Below are positions 1 to 9,233 of a DNA stretch of 64,000 nt, one piece after another. Under the pieces are notes generated by a model, which worked only from the letters and a program-made list of their open reading frames with translations, searched no databases and was not told where the DNA came from. Made by a program: the position numbers and the translations under genes. How positions within the stretch are numbered: position 1 is the stretch's first letter; every line of letters begins with the position of its first letter. Origin of the DNA: Bacteroides thetaiotaomicron VPI-5482 (lineage in GTDB: Bacteria; Bacteroidota; Bacteroidia; Bacteroidales; Bacteroidaceae); the NCBI RefSeq assembly GCF_000011065.1, contig NC_004663.1:620001-684000 (forward strand). The letters run 5' to 3'.

Positions 1-26
1 TGATATCTTCAGCTGTGTATTAATGA

Positions 27-76
27 AAATCAGTATATATAGGTATTGATTGTTAAAATAATAGTTTGTATCTTTG
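27..76 (+). promoter_or_regulatory. Promoter P1 with shared inverted-repeat operator (first TonB locus)
   Basis: The operator half-sites AAATCAG (27-33) and AGGTATTG (41-48) are separated by TATATAT. After a 20-nt spacer comes the -7 box TATCTTTG at 69-76. The geometry is identical to six other promoters in this window (see 2901, 9163, 13692, 20289, 21749, 23624). This is the weakest left half-site of the set. It drives the small protein and TonB receptor that follow. Seen in sequence; function inferred. Confidence 0.65.
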
Positions 77-98
77 CCGCCTCAAAATTTAAGATGAG

Positions 99-455
99 GT
101 GAAACGATTGTCATTGAATATCATGCGCTGTTTCTTGCCGGTACTGTTTGTATCGTATTTGGTAAGTATCACATTCTTTGCTCACATACACGTGGTCAAT
201 GGCGTGACAATCGTCCATTCGCATCCTTTCAAGAAAGGGGCGGCACATAAGCACTCAACAGTCGAACTGTTATTAGTTCATTTCCTGTCACATCTGACAA
301 CGGACGGTGCGGCTGTTGTGTTTGCTCTCTCTCTTTTTATTCCATTCCTCTTGTGGCGGTTGCATGGTATTACGCAGCATACGCACTACTATTCTCCCTA
401 TCATGGGGTGGTGGCACTCAGAGCCCCTCCTGCTATTCGTTTTTCCGTCATTTGA
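99..455 (+). CDS. Small His-rich membrane protein preceding TonB receptor (copy 1)
   Basis: A 118-residue protein I cannot assign to a characterised family. The first ~28 residues form a hydrophobic segment (signal anchor or signal peptide). A His-rich stretch follows (HSHPFKKG near residues 41-48, then HKH), and a second hydrophobic segment lies near residues 70-90. The start is GTG at 99. It was chosen because the translation then aligns from residue 1 with the paralogue at 2994, which starts with ATG, and because the ATG at 94 meets a stop at once. It lies 22 nt after the -7 box of P1 and about 90 nt before the TonB receptor, so the two are probably co-transcribed. The histidines suggest metal or haem handling at the envelope, but that is inference. 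Confidence 0.75.
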   Translation: MKRLSLNIMRCFLPVLFVSYLVSITFFAHIHVVNGVTIVHSHPFKKGAAHKHSTVELLLVHFLSHLTTDGAAVVFALSLFIPFLLWRLHGITQHTHYYSPYHGVVALRAPPAIRFSVI

Positions 456-544
456 ACCGATGGTATCCTGCTTTATGGTAAAGCGGGAAGTCCTCATCTG
501 TTTGTTCACATCATCACTTAACGAAAACGAATAACAAACGAAAA

Positions 545-2872
545 ATGAAGAAATACATCTTTTCGCTTGTCTGCTTGTGCTGTGCATTGTTGCCTGCCCT
601 CGAAGGACAAGCTGCTCTCCATGAGCATCCCGAATATCCGGATTTACGTAAATCGGATGCAAACATCGTAGGTCATATCCTTGATAAAAACACCAAAGAA
701 CACCTGCCTTATATTACTGTGGCATTGAAAGGTACAACGATCGGTACTGTGACCGATGCTACCGGACACTACTTTTTGAAGAACCTCCCCGAAGGTAACT
801 TCGTGCTTGAAGTCAGCTCAGTAGGTTATAAAACCGTAAGACGCAATGTAACACTGAAGAAAGGCCGTACGCTGGAAGAAGATTTTGAAATAGAAGAAGA
901 TGCGGTTGCCTTGGACGGCGTAGTTGTTTCCGCCAATCGTAACGAGACCACCCGTCGTTTAGCGCCTACTTTGGTGAATGTAGTCGATATGAAAATGTTT
1001 GAAACGACCAACTCCACTACTCTGGCACAGGGATTGAGCTTTCAGCCGGGAGTACGCGTAGAATCCAACTGTCAGAATTGTGGTTTCCAGCAAGTACGTA
1101 TTAACGGTTTGGATGGTCCTTATACACAAATCTTGCTTGATTCCCGTCCGATTTTCAGTGCACTTTCGGGTGTATATGGCATTGAGCAGATTCCTGCCAG
1201 CATGATAGAGCGTGTGGAAGTAATGCGTGGAGGCGGTTCAGCTTTGTTCGGGTCGTCTGCCATTGCCGGTACAATCAATATTATTACTAAAGAGCCGATT
1301 CGCAATTCAGGAATGTTGTCTCATACCATTACCGGTATTGGAGATGGAGACGCTTTCGATAATAATACTGCTTTGAATGCCTCTCTTGTAACGGACGATC
1401 AGCGTGCCGGTTTATATATCTTTGGTCAGAACCGCCACCGTTCGGCATACGACCATGATGGAGACGGATATTCTGAAATACCGAAAATACATGGCCAGAC
1501 AATCGGTTTCCGTTCCTTCCTGAAAACGACTACTTATTCAAAACTGACTTTCGAATATCATCATATGGAAGAATTCCGCAGGGGAGGAGACTTACTGAAC
1601 CGTCCGCCTCATGAAGCGAATGTGGCCGAACAGACAGAACATTCCATCAATGGCGGTGGATTGAAATATGACTATTTCTCACCAAACGAGAAGCACCGTT
1701 TTAATGTGTTTGCATCCGCACAACACATCAATCGTGACAGCTATTATGGTGGCGGGCAGGATCTGAATGCTTACGGAAACACTACCGACCTGAACTGGAT
1801 GGCAGGATCACAATATGTCTACAGCTTCGGAAAATGTATTTTTATGCCTTCGGACCTGACTGCCGGAATCGAATTCAACCAGGATAAGCTGGAAGACAAT
1901 ATGTGGGGATATCACCGCACGGTAGATCAAAAAGTAAATATCGGTAGCGCTTTCCTGCAAAATGAATGGAAGAACGATCATTGGGGATTCTTGCTTGGCG
2001 GTCGTCTGGATAAGCATAACCTGATTGATCATATTATATTCAGCCCGCGTGCTAACCTGCGTTTCAATCCTACCCAAAATATTAACCTGCGTTTGAGCTA
2101 TTCTTCCGGTTTCCGTGCACCGCAGGCTTTTGATGAAGATTTGCATGTGGAGAACGTAGGTGGAAATGTGGCAATGGTTGAGCTTGCAAAGGATCTGAAA
2201 GAGGAAAGATCACAGAGCTTAAGTGCTTCAGCAGATATTTACCACCGTTTCGGTGCATTCCAGATTAACTTTTTGGTGGAAGGGTTCTATACTAAATTGT
2301 CGGATGTCTTTGCATTGACTGATGGCGAAGTAAAAGACGGAATTCTGACACGTACACGCTATAATGCTCCCGGAGCACGTGTGATGGGACTGACACTGGA
2401 AGGAAAGATGGCTTATCTGAATAAATTCCAGATCCAGGCTGGGGCTACTTTGCAGCAGAGCCATTACAGCGAACCGCACGTGTGGAACAAAGAAGCTCCG
2501 GCAGTAAAGAAGATGATGCGTACCCCGAATACTTACGGCTATTTTACAGCTACTTATACTCCGGTCAAACCGTTGTCTATCGCCCTTTCCGGTACCTATA
2601 CGGGTTCGATGCTGATACCTCACGAACCTGTTCCCGGATTCCTCGACAAACCGATTACGGTCAATACGGAAGACTTCTTCGATATCGCTCTGAAGGCGGC
2701 ATACGACTTCAAACTCTATAAGTCGATGAACTTGCAGGTGAATGCCGGAATACAGAATATCTTCAATGCTTATCAGAATGACTTTGATAAGGGAGCCGAC
2801 CGTGATTCGGGCTATATTTATGGCCCTTCACTGCCGAGAAGTTTCTTTGCTGGAGTGAAAATTAGCTATTAA
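545..2872 (+). CDS. TonB-dependent outer-membrane receptor, haem/cobalamin type (copy 1)
   Basis: A 775-residue TonB-dependent receptor. It has a signal peptide (about 1-23), a carboxypeptidase-regulatory-like beta-sandwich (about 40-125), a plug domain (about 135-250, with RVEVMRGGGSALFG and GTINIITKEP) and a 22-strand-type barrel to a C-terminal aromatic-rich strand ending in KISY. A FRAP box (GFRAPQAFDEDLH) near residue 521 recalls the FRAP region of haem receptors such as HmuR, but the companion NPDL box is not evident. The plug carries an unusual NCQNCGF motif. The protein is highly similar along its whole length to the receptor at 3432, so the pair is a tandem duplication. Substrate is inferred: haem, another porphyrin/corrinoid or an iron complex. 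Expression is probably from P1. Confidence 0.9.
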   Translation: MKKYIFSLVCLCCALLPALEGQAALHEHPEYPDLRKSDANIVGHILDKNTKEHLPYITVALKGTTIGTVTDATGHYFLKNLPEGNFVLEVSSVGYKTVRRNVTLKKGRTLEEDFEIEEDAVALDGVVVSANRNETTRRLAPTLVNVVDMKMFETTNSTTLAQGLSFQPGVRVESNCQNCGFQQVRINGLDGPYTQILLDSRPIFSALSGVYGIEQIPASMIERVEVMRGGGSALFGSSAIAGTINIITKEPIRNSGMLSHTITGIGDGDAFDNNTALNASLVTDDQRAGLYIFGQNRHRSAYDHDGDGYSEIPKIHGQTIGFRSFLKTTTYSKLTFEYHHMEEFRRGGDLLNRPPHEANVAEQTEHSINGGGLKYDYFSPNEKHRFNVFASAQHINRDSYYGGGQDLNAYGNTTDLNWMAGSQYVYSFGKCIFMPSDLTAGIEFNQDKLEDNMWGYHRTVDQKVNIGSAFLQNEWKNDHWGFLLGGRLDKHNLIDHIIFSPRANLRFNPTQNINLRLSYSSGFRAPQAFDEDLHVENVGGNVAMVELAKDLKEERSQSLSASADIYHRFGAFQINFLVEGFYTKLSDVFALTDGEVKDGILTRTRYNAPGARVMGLTLEGKMAYLNKFQIQAGATLQQSHYSEPHVWNKEAPAVKKMMRTPNTYGYFTATYTPVKPLSIALSGTYTGSMLIPHEPVPGFLDKPITVNTEDFFDIALKAAYDFKLYKSMNLQVNAGIQNIFNAYQNDFDKGADRDSGYIYGPSLPRSFFAGVKISY

Positions 2873-2900
2873 TAATGGTTTAATAATCTTTTTAGCTTAT

Positions 2901-2950
2901 AAATCCTTATAAATGGGGATTGTTTCGGAACCGGACAATCCCTATCTTTG
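2901..2950 (+). promoter_or_regulatory. Promoter P2 with shared operator (second TonB locus)
   Basis: AAATCCT (2901-2907), TATAAAT, then GGGGATTG (2915-2922), 20 nt, then TATCTTTG (2943-2950). The right half-site and spacing match the other shared promoters exactly. It lies 43 nt upstream of the ATG at 2994. Confidence 0.75.
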
Positions 2951-2993
2951 CCGCAGAAGATAAACCTTATCTTCGCTGCACAAAAACTGACGA

Positions 2994-3335
2994 ATGAAAC
3001 AAATATACCTGAATATAATGAAGTGGTTTTTGCCTGTACTGTTTATTTCGTACATGGCAGGGATTACTTTGTTTACTCACTCCCATGTGGTAAACGGGGT
3101 TACGATTGTTCATTCACATCCCTTTAAGAAAGGTGGCGAACATAGCCATACGACAGTAGAGTTTCAGCTGATTCACATATTGGACCATACATTGGTGACA
3201 GATAATGGTTTGACACCTTTGTTTGTGACTTCTGTCCTGTCTCTTTTATGTATTTTTCTCGCCTCTCCGCAGCGTATGCGGTATTGTCGTCCCTGTCCGG
3301 GCGCCATTTCTCTCAGAGCGCCTCCTGTCGTTTAG
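2994..3335 (+). CDS. Small His-rich membrane protein preceding TonB receptor (copy 2)
   Basis: A 113-residue paralogue of the protein at 99. It has the same N-terminal hydrophobic segment, the same HVVNGVTIVHSHPFKKGG stretch (about 33-50) and a second hydrophobic segment before a C-terminal R/P-rich tail (LRAPP). The central loop and tail diverge while the His motif is conserved, which suggests selection on the His region. It starts with ATG, 43 nt downstream of the P2 -7 box and about 95 nt before the second TonB receptor. Role unknown; probably an envelope accessory of the receptor. Confidence 0.78.
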   Translation: MKQIYLNIMKWFLPVLFISYMAGITLFTHSHVVNGVTIVHSHPFKKGGEHSHTTVEFQLIHILDHTLVTDNGLTPLFVTSVLSLLCIFLASPQRMRYCRPCPGAISLRAPPVV

Positions 3336-3431
3336 TCTGCATCACGTAGAAGCAGGCAGGTCTTCTTTGGAAACTGCTGTTGCTTCCCATCCTTATTATT
3401 TTTGATTTAAAACATTAAAAGACTAACGACA

Positions 3432-5771
3432 ATGAAAAAATATCTTTTAGTCCTGGTCAGCCTATGTTGTGCCTTGTTGCCTGCATTGGCTGAACATCCG
3501 GAGTATCCGGAATTGAAAAAATCTGATGCGAATATAATTGGTCATGTATTGGATAAAAAGACAAGTGAGCATCTGCCTTATATTACCATAGCATTAAAGG
3601 GAACCACTATAGGAACCGTCACCGACGCTACCGGACACTACTTCCTGAAGAATCTGCCGGAAGGAAACTTTATGATGGAAGTCAGCTCGGTAGGGTATAA
3701 GACGGTTACCCGTAGTGTGACCTTGAAAAAAGGTAAAACGCTGGAAGAGAACTTTGAACTGGAAGAAGATGCGATTGCTCTGGACGGAGTAGTCGTCTCT
3801 GCCAACCGTAGTGAAACGACCCGACGTCTGGCACCGACTCTGGTCAATGTAGTAGATTTGAAACTGTTTGAAACCACTAATTCTTCTACATTATCACAGG
3901 GCTTGAATTTTCAGCCTGGTGTCCGTGTAGAGACTAACTGTCAGAATTGTGGGTTTCAGCAAGTCCGGATCAATGGGCTGGACGGCCCCTATACACAGAT
4001 ACTCATCGACTCCCGTCCCGTGTTCAGTGCCCTTTCCGGGGTATACGGGCTGGAGCAGATTCCTGCCAGCATGATCGAACGTGTAGAAGTCATGCGCGGG
4101 GGTGGATCGGCATTGTTCGGCTCTTCGGCCATTGCGGGAACGATCAATATCATTACGAAGGAGCCTCTGCGAAATTCCGGTCAGTTATCGCATACGATCA
4201 CTTCCATTGGTGGCAGTTCCGCATTCGATAACAACACCTCGCTGAATGCTTCCCTTGTAACGGACGATCATCGTGCCGGATTGTATATCTTCGGGCAGAA
4301 CCGTCATCGGTCGGGATATGATTATGACGGAGACGGATTTACGGAACTTCCGAAACTGAAGAATCAGACGGTCGGTTTCCGTTCTTATCTGAAAACGAGT
4401 ACTTACTCCAAACTAACGTTTGAATACCATCATATGCAGGAATTCCGCCGTGGTGGAGATATGCTGGATCGTCCTCCTCACGAAGCCCATATTGCCGAGC
4501 AGTTACAACACTCCATAGATGGCGGAAGTCTGAAATACGATTATTTCTCACCGAATGAAAAGAATCGTTTAAGTGTTTTTGCCTCGGCAGCCAATACGGA
4601 TCGTGACAGTTATTATGGTCCCGGCAACGATCCTCTGAAAGCATACGGAAAGACGACCGACCTCACCGCTATGGGCGGTGTGCAATATGTGCACACATTC
4701 GACAAATGTCTTTTCATGCCTTCCGACCTGACAGCGGGACTCGAATATAACCGTGACCGGCTGAAAGATAATATGTGGGGATACGACCGCCATACGGACC
4801 AGACGGTCAAGGTTTACAGTGCTTTTCTACAGAACGAATGGAAAAACAAACATTGGGGAATTTTGATTGGCGGGCGTCTGGATAAGCACAATATGGTGGA
4901 TGATGTTATTTTCAGCCCGCGTGCCAACCTGCGTTTCAATCCTACGGATAATATCAATCTGCGTTTGAGCTATTCTTCCGGCTTCCGCGCCCCACAGGCA
5001 TTTGACGAAGATATGCATATCGAAAATGTAGGTGGAACAGTGGCGATGATCGAGCGTGCAAAGGACTTGAAAGAGGAAAAATCGCAGAGCTTCAGTGCAT
5101 CCGCAGATATGTATCACCGCTTTGGTGCTTTTCAGACTAATCTGTTAGTAGAAGGATTTTATACGAGGCTGACTGATGTGTTCGTGTTAGGAGGGCCTTT
5201 TGACCGTGGTGACGGTGTGCTGGTGAAAATACGCAGCAATGGTCCGGGAGCCAAAGTAATGGGATTGACTCTGGAAGGAAAGATTGCTTATCTTTCTTTG
5301 CTTCAAATACAGGCAGGACTGACATTGCAGCGCAGCCGATACGATGAACCGCATAAATGGCACGATGATGCGCCGGCAGAAAGAAAAATCTTCCGTACTC
5401 CCGATATCTACGGTTATTTTACGGCTACTTATACTCCCGTCAAACCGTTGTCCATTGCTCTCTCGGGTACATATACCGGCAGTATGCTTGTGCAGCGTAT
5501 GGACATCAGCGCAGAAAACGTAGCAATGGGCGATATGCCCGAGCGAAAGGCGGAAGCCATCCGTACACCCCGGTTCTTCGATATGGGAGTGAAGATAGCG
5601 TATGACTTCAAACTCTATAAAACGGTAGACTTACAACTTAGCGGAGGTGTTCAGAATATCTTTGAAGCATATCAGAAAGACTTCGACAGAGGAGCTAACC
5701 GGGATTCCAACTATATCTACGGTCCTTCGCTTCCGAGAAGTTTCTTTGCCGGAGTGAAGATTAGTTATTGA
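3432..5771 (+). CDS. TonB-dependent outer-membrane receptor, haem/cobalamin type (copy 2)
   Basis: A 779-residue paralogue of the receptor at 545, with the same order: signal peptide (about 1-20), carboxypeptidase-regulatory-like domain, plug with NCQNCGF and RVEVMRGGGSALFG, and barrel with a GFRAPQAFDEDMH box near residue 516. It ends in the same KISY strand. Differences concentrate in the barrel (loops around residues 360-400 and 590-720), as expected if the two copies have shifted ligand preference. It follows the small His-rich protein in a P2-driven unit, and a strong hairpin at 5808-5850 ends the unit. Confidence 0.9.
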   Translation: MKKYLLVLVSLCCALLPALAEHPEYPELKKSDANIIGHVLDKKTSEHLPYITIALKGTTIGTVTDATGHYFLKNLPEGNFMMEVSSVGYKTVTRSVTLKKGKTLEENFELEEDAIALDGVVVSANRSETTRRLAPTLVNVVDLKLFETTNSSTLSQGLNFQPGVRVETNCQNCGFQQVRINGLDGPYTQILIDSRPVFSALSGVYGLEQIPASMIERVEVMRGGGSALFGSSAIAGTINIITKEPLRNSGQLSHTITSIGGSSAFDNNTSLNASLVTDDHRAGLYIFGQNRHRSGYDYDGDGFTELPKLKNQTVGFRSYLKTSTYSKLTFEYHHMQEFRRGGDMLDRPPHEAHIAEQLQHSIDGGSLKYDYFSPNEKNRLSVFASAANTDRDSYYGPGNDPLKAYGKTTDLTAMGGVQYVHTFDKCLFMPSDLTAGLEYNRDRLKDNMWGYDRHTDQTVKVYSAFLQNEWKNKHWGILIGGRLDKHNMVDDVIFSPRANLRFNPTDNINLRLSYSSGFRAPQAFDEDMHIENVGGTVAMIERAKDLKEEKSQSFSASADMYHRFGAFQTNLLVEGFYTRLTDVFVLGGPFDRGDGVLVKIRSNGPGAKVMGLTLEGKIAYLSLLQIQAGLTLQRSRYDEPHKWHDDAPAERKIFRTPDIYGYFTATYTPVKPLSIALSGTYTGSMLVQRMDISAENVAMGDMPERKAEAIRTPRFFDMGVKIAYDFKLYKTVDLQLSGGVQNIFEAYQKDFDRGANRDSNYIYGPSLPRSFFAGVKISY

Positions 5772-5807
5772 TACGATACCGGTCTGTTATTTTCAGAACA
5801 TTTTATG

Positions 5808-5850
5808 CATCCGGGAATGTGATAAAACGATTGCTTCCCGGATGTTTTAT
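5808..5850 (+). terminator. Rho-independent terminator after second TonB receptor
   Basis: Perfect 10-bp stem CATCCGGGAA (5808-5817) and TTCCCGGATG (5835-5844), then TTTTAT. It lies 36 nt after the receptor stop codon. Confidence 0.8.
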
Positions 5851-6051
5851 AAATAAGCGACAGATTTGGCATTGATGATTTCAACGATAATCATGTCTGC
5901 CTGACCGATTTTTAGTATTTTTGGCGATTGTAAGTAAGCGATTCAAAGTCTTATCAGATTGTATTACGGATTATGATAAAAAGAAGATGGACGAAATGCT
6001 TCATTATTACGAATGTAAAGGCAGTAAAATAATTAGTTTGAATGACCTATT

Positions 6052-6621
6052 ATGGCAACAGAAAATAAAATAAAGTATTTTGAAAATCGGGAAGACTGGA
6101 GAAAGTGGCTGATGGACAACTTTGAAACCGAAGACGAAATTTGGTTTGTATTTCCTCTTAAATCGTCAGGTGAAAAAAGTATTGCATACAACGATGCTGT
6201 TGAAGAAGCCCTTTGTTTCGAATGGATTGACAGTACGATAAAACCGCTTGATAAAGAACATAGAATTCAGCGTTTCACGCCTAGAAAACCTAAAAGTACA
6301 TACTCGCAAGCCAACAAAGAAAGACTTAAATGGTTATTGGCAAATAAAATGATACACCCTGAATTTGAAGATAAAATACGCACAGTTTTATCTGACCCTT
6401 TTATTTTTCCCAATGACATAATGGACAGATTGAAAGAAGATGAAATAGCATGGAGAAACTACCGGCATTTTTCCGACGCATATAAGCGTATCCGAATTGC
6501 ATACATTGAAGCAGCAAGGAAGCGACCGGAAGAATTTGAAAAGCGATTAAACAACTTTATCTGTAAAGTGAAAGAGAATAAGATGATAACCGGATTTGGC
6601 GGAATAGAGAAATATTATTGA
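6052..6621 (+). CDS. YdeI/OmpD-associated family protein
   Basis: A 189-residue soluble protein resembling the YdeI/OmdA (bacteriocin-protection, OmpD-associated) family. The family features are an N-terminal block with ENREDWRKWL and EIWFVFPLK, the central ALCFEWIDSTIKPLDK block, and a C-terminal block ending in KMITGFGGIEKYY. The biochemical function of this family is not well established. The gene is A+T-richer than the flanking genes and stands alone between a terminator and the hexosaminidase, so it may have been acquired. A TAnnTTTG-like -7 box (TATTTTTG, 5916-5923) lies about 130 nt upstream without a clear -33 partner. Confidence 0.7.
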   Translation: MATENKIKYFENREDWRKWLMDNFETEDEIWFVFPLKSSGEKSIAYNDAVEEALCFEWIDSTIKPLDKEHRIQRFTPRKPKSTYSQANKERLKWLLANKMIHPEFEDKIRTVLSDPFIFPNDIMDRLKEDEIAWRNYRHFSDAYKRIRIAYIEAARKRPEEFEKRLNNFICKVKENKMITGFGGIEKYY

Positions 6622-6799
6622 GATTGTCCGAATCTTTATGGAAGAATATCCTTATAGTCTGATGGAAGCGATGGAGCATCATTAGTAGTAAATCACTAAA
6701 AACTTTTCTTTCCCTTTTAGTAGTTTGCCTGTTTGAGTTGTATTATATATAGATAGTCAATAAAAGTCAAAGTAATCAACTTATTAAACAGTTAACCTT

Positions 6800-9103
6800 A
6801 TGTTCAAACAACTAAGTACTTCTCTACTGATTGCATCAGCATGTATTTTGTCCTCTTGCACGCCTACGGTGAAGCAGGAGATTGCAATTTTACCTACCCC
6901 CGTTAGTCTGACGGAACAGTCGGGTGCTTTCGTCTTAAAGGATGGAATGAAAATCGGCGTTTCCGATCAGTCCTTATTTCCGGCTGCCGGATATTTGCAG
7001 GATATTCTTCGGAATGTGGTGTCTACTTCTGTAGAGGTGACCGAAGCCGATAAGGCGGATATCTATCTCCAGCTAGGGCAGGATAATGGAAAGCCCGGCT
7101 CTTACAAACTTCAGGCTACCCCCAAGTCTGTTCAGGTTGAAGCCGGAGATTATTCGGGTATCGTTTCCGCCATTGCCAGCCTCCACCAACTGCTGCCTGC
7201 CGGAATAGAAGTGCAGGGAACGAAACAGACTTTCTCCATTCCTGCCGTGCAAATAGAGGACTCGCCGCGCTTTGAATGGCGTGGTTTTATGCTGGATGCT
7301 TCCCGTCACTTCTGGAATAAAGATGAAGTGAAACATGTGCTGGATCTGATGTCCTTATATAAACTGAATAAGTTCCACTGGCATCTGACGGATGATCAGG
7401 GATGGCGGATCGAAATCGAGAAATATCCGTTGCTGACGGAAAAAGGAGCGTGGCGTAAATTTAACAAGCACGACCGTGGTTGTATGGAGCGTGCGGTAGA
7501 AGAGGACAATACCGACTTCCTGATTCCGGAAAACAAAATACGGATTGTAGAAGGAGATACTCTGTATGGTGGTTACTATACGCACGAAGATATTAAAGAA
7601 ATTGTAGATTATGCTGCACAGAGAGGTATTGATGTGATTCCGGAAATAGATATGCCGGGACATTTCCTGGCTGCTATCACCCAATACCCGGATCTCGCTT
7701 GTGACGGACTGATCGGCTGGGGAGAAACATTCTCTTCTCCTATTTGTCCGGGAAAGGATACGACGCTGGAATTCTGTCAGGATGTCTTTAAAGAGATTTT
7801 CGATCTCTTTCCTTATGAATATGTACACATGGGGGGTGACGAAGTCGAGAAAAATAACTGGAAAAAGTGCCCCCGTTGCCAGAAGCGAATCCGCACGGAA
7901 GGACTTAAATCGGTAGAAGATTTGCAGGCATGGTTTGTGCGTGATATGGAGAAATTCTTCCTTGCCAATGGAAAGAAGTTGATAGGCTGGGATGAAGTTG
8001 TTGCCGACGGACTGACTTCGGATGCTGCTATTACCTGGTGGAGAAGTTGGTCGAAAGAGGCAGTGCCTATGGCCACTTCGCAAGGACAAAGAGTGATTGC
8101 CTGCCCGAATGAATATTTCTATTTTGATTATGCGCAGGATAAAAACTCCGTGAAGAAGATATTGGCATACGATCCGTATGCAGACGACCGCTTGTCACCC
8201 GAACAGAAAGAATGTTTCTGGGGCGTGCAGGCTAATCTCTGGGCAGAATGGATTCCGTCTATGAAACGTATCGAATATCTGATACTTCCCCGTATGGTGG
8301 CGTTGAGTGAAATAGCCTGGGTGCAGCCGGAGGCGAAACCGGATCTGAAAGAGTTCTATCGTCAGCTTGTTCCGCATTTCAAGCGGATGGATATCCTTGG
8401 ATTGAACTACCGGGTACCCGATCTGGAAGGATTCTACAAAGTGAATGCTTTCCTTGATGAGGCTTCGGTTGATCTGACTTGTCCGTTGCCGGGCATTGAA
8501 GTCCGTTATACTACTGACGGAAGTATGCCGACTAAGCAATCCACTCTTTATGAAGGAAATCTGAAAGTGACGGAAACGACAGATTTTACTTTCCGCACTT
8601 TCCGTCCCGACGGTACTCCATCGGATGTAGCACGTACCCGATACGTCAAAGCTCCTTATGCGGAGGCAACTGCTGCTCCGGCTTCTTTGAATTCCGGACT
8701 GAAAGCCGTATGGCATAAATTCCGTGGTAATCTTTGTGCGGATATCGATGCGGCTCCCGTGAATGGTGAGTATGTCGTAGAATCCGTTTCTATCCCCGAA
8801 GAGGTGAAAGGAGATATCGGCCTGATAATCACGGGTTACCTGGAAGTACCTGCCGATGGCATCTATACATTTGCTCTTCTTTCGGACGACGGCAGTACGC
8901 TGAAACTGGACGGCGAATTACTGGGAGATAATGACGGAGCACACTCACCGGTAGAGATTATAGTACAGAAGGCCTTGAAAGCCGGACTGCACCCGATAGA
9001 AGTACGCTACTTCGATTGCAATGGCGGAGTTTTGCAGATGGAATTAGTCAATGAAAAGGGTGAGAAAGAAGTGCTTCCTAAAGAATGGCTGAAACATGAA
9101 TAA
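6800..9103 (+). CDS. Beta-N-acetylhexosaminidase lipoprotein, GH20
   Basis: A 767-residue exo-beta-N-acetylglucosaminidase/galactosaminidase that trims terminal HexNAc from host or microbial glycans. Order: lipoprotein signal with lipobox LSSC (about residues 17-20), N-terminal GH20b-type domain (to about 150), and GH20 TIM barrel (about 155-520) with HMGGDEV at 343-349. There D347-E348 are the assisting Asp and the acid/base Glu of substrate-assisted catalysis. A chitobiase/HexA C-terminal-type fold follows (about 550-620), then a PA14-like beta domain (about 640-760) that may bind sugar. The lipobox puts it at the cell envelope, probably surface exposed. It is transcribed alone; no SusCD pair is nearby. 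Confidence 0.93.
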   Translation: MFKQLSTSLLIASACILSSCTPTVKQEIAILPTPVSLTEQSGAFVLKDGMKIGVSDQSLFPAAGYLQDILRNVVSTSVEVTEADKADIYLQLGQDNGKPGSYKLQATPKSVQVEAGDYSGIVSAIASLHQLLPAGIEVQGTKQTFSIPAVQIEDSPRFEWRGFMLDASRHFWNKDEVKHVLDLMSLYKLNKFHWHLTDDQGWRIEIEKYPLLTEKGAWRKFNKHDRGCMERAVEEDNTDFLIPENKIRIVEGDTLYGGYYTHEDIKEIVDYAAQRGIDVIPEIDMPGHFLAAITQYPDLACDGLIGWGETFSSPICPGKDTTLEFCQDVFKEIFDLFPYEYVHMGGDEVEKNNWKKCPRCQKRIRTEGLKSVEDLQAWFVRDMEKFFLANGKKLIGWDEVVADGLTSDAAITWWRSWSKEAVPMATSQGQRVIACPNEYFYFDYAQDKNSVKKILAYDPYADDRLSPEQKECFWGVQANLWAEWIPSMKRIEYLILPRMVALSEIAWVQPEAKPDLKEFYRQLVPHFKRMDILGLNYRVPDLEGFYKVNAFLDEASVDLTCPLPGIEVRYTTDGSMPTKQSTLYEGNLKVTETTDFTFRTFRPDGTPSDVARTRYVKAPYAEATAAPASLNSGLKAVWHKFRGNLCADIDAAPVNGEYVVESVSIPEEVKGDIGLIITGYLEVPADGIYTFALLSDDGSTLKLDGELLGDNDGAHSPVEIIVQKALKAGLHPIEVRYFDCNGGVLQMELVNEKGEKEVLPKEWLKHE

Positions 9104-9162
9104 ACAGATCTCCTGAAGATTTTTTATTAGGTATTAATATAGATGAGGTAATTCTTGTTGAA

Positions 9163-9212
9163 ATATCCCTATAAATGGGTATTTCCCAAATCAAAAGTTC
9201 TTCTCAACTTTG
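9163..9212 (+). promoter_or_regulatory. Promoter P3 with shared operator (tetR)
   Basis: ATATCCC (9163-9169), TATAAAT, then GGGTATTT (9177-9184) form a good inverted repeat. A 20-nt spacer leads to the -7 box CAACTTTG (9205-9212), 21 nt before the tetR start. The -7 box departs from consensus at its first position, which would favour activator dependence. Confidence 0.7.
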
Positions 9213-9233
9213 CAGAGTGAATAAAACGCCACT

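Noticed and set aside
5987..6073. Short plus-strand frame (MDEMLHYYE...) overlapping the start of the YdeI-family gene
   Set aside because: About 28 codons, overlaps the next gene in another frame, no support; could be a fragment but cannot be shown.
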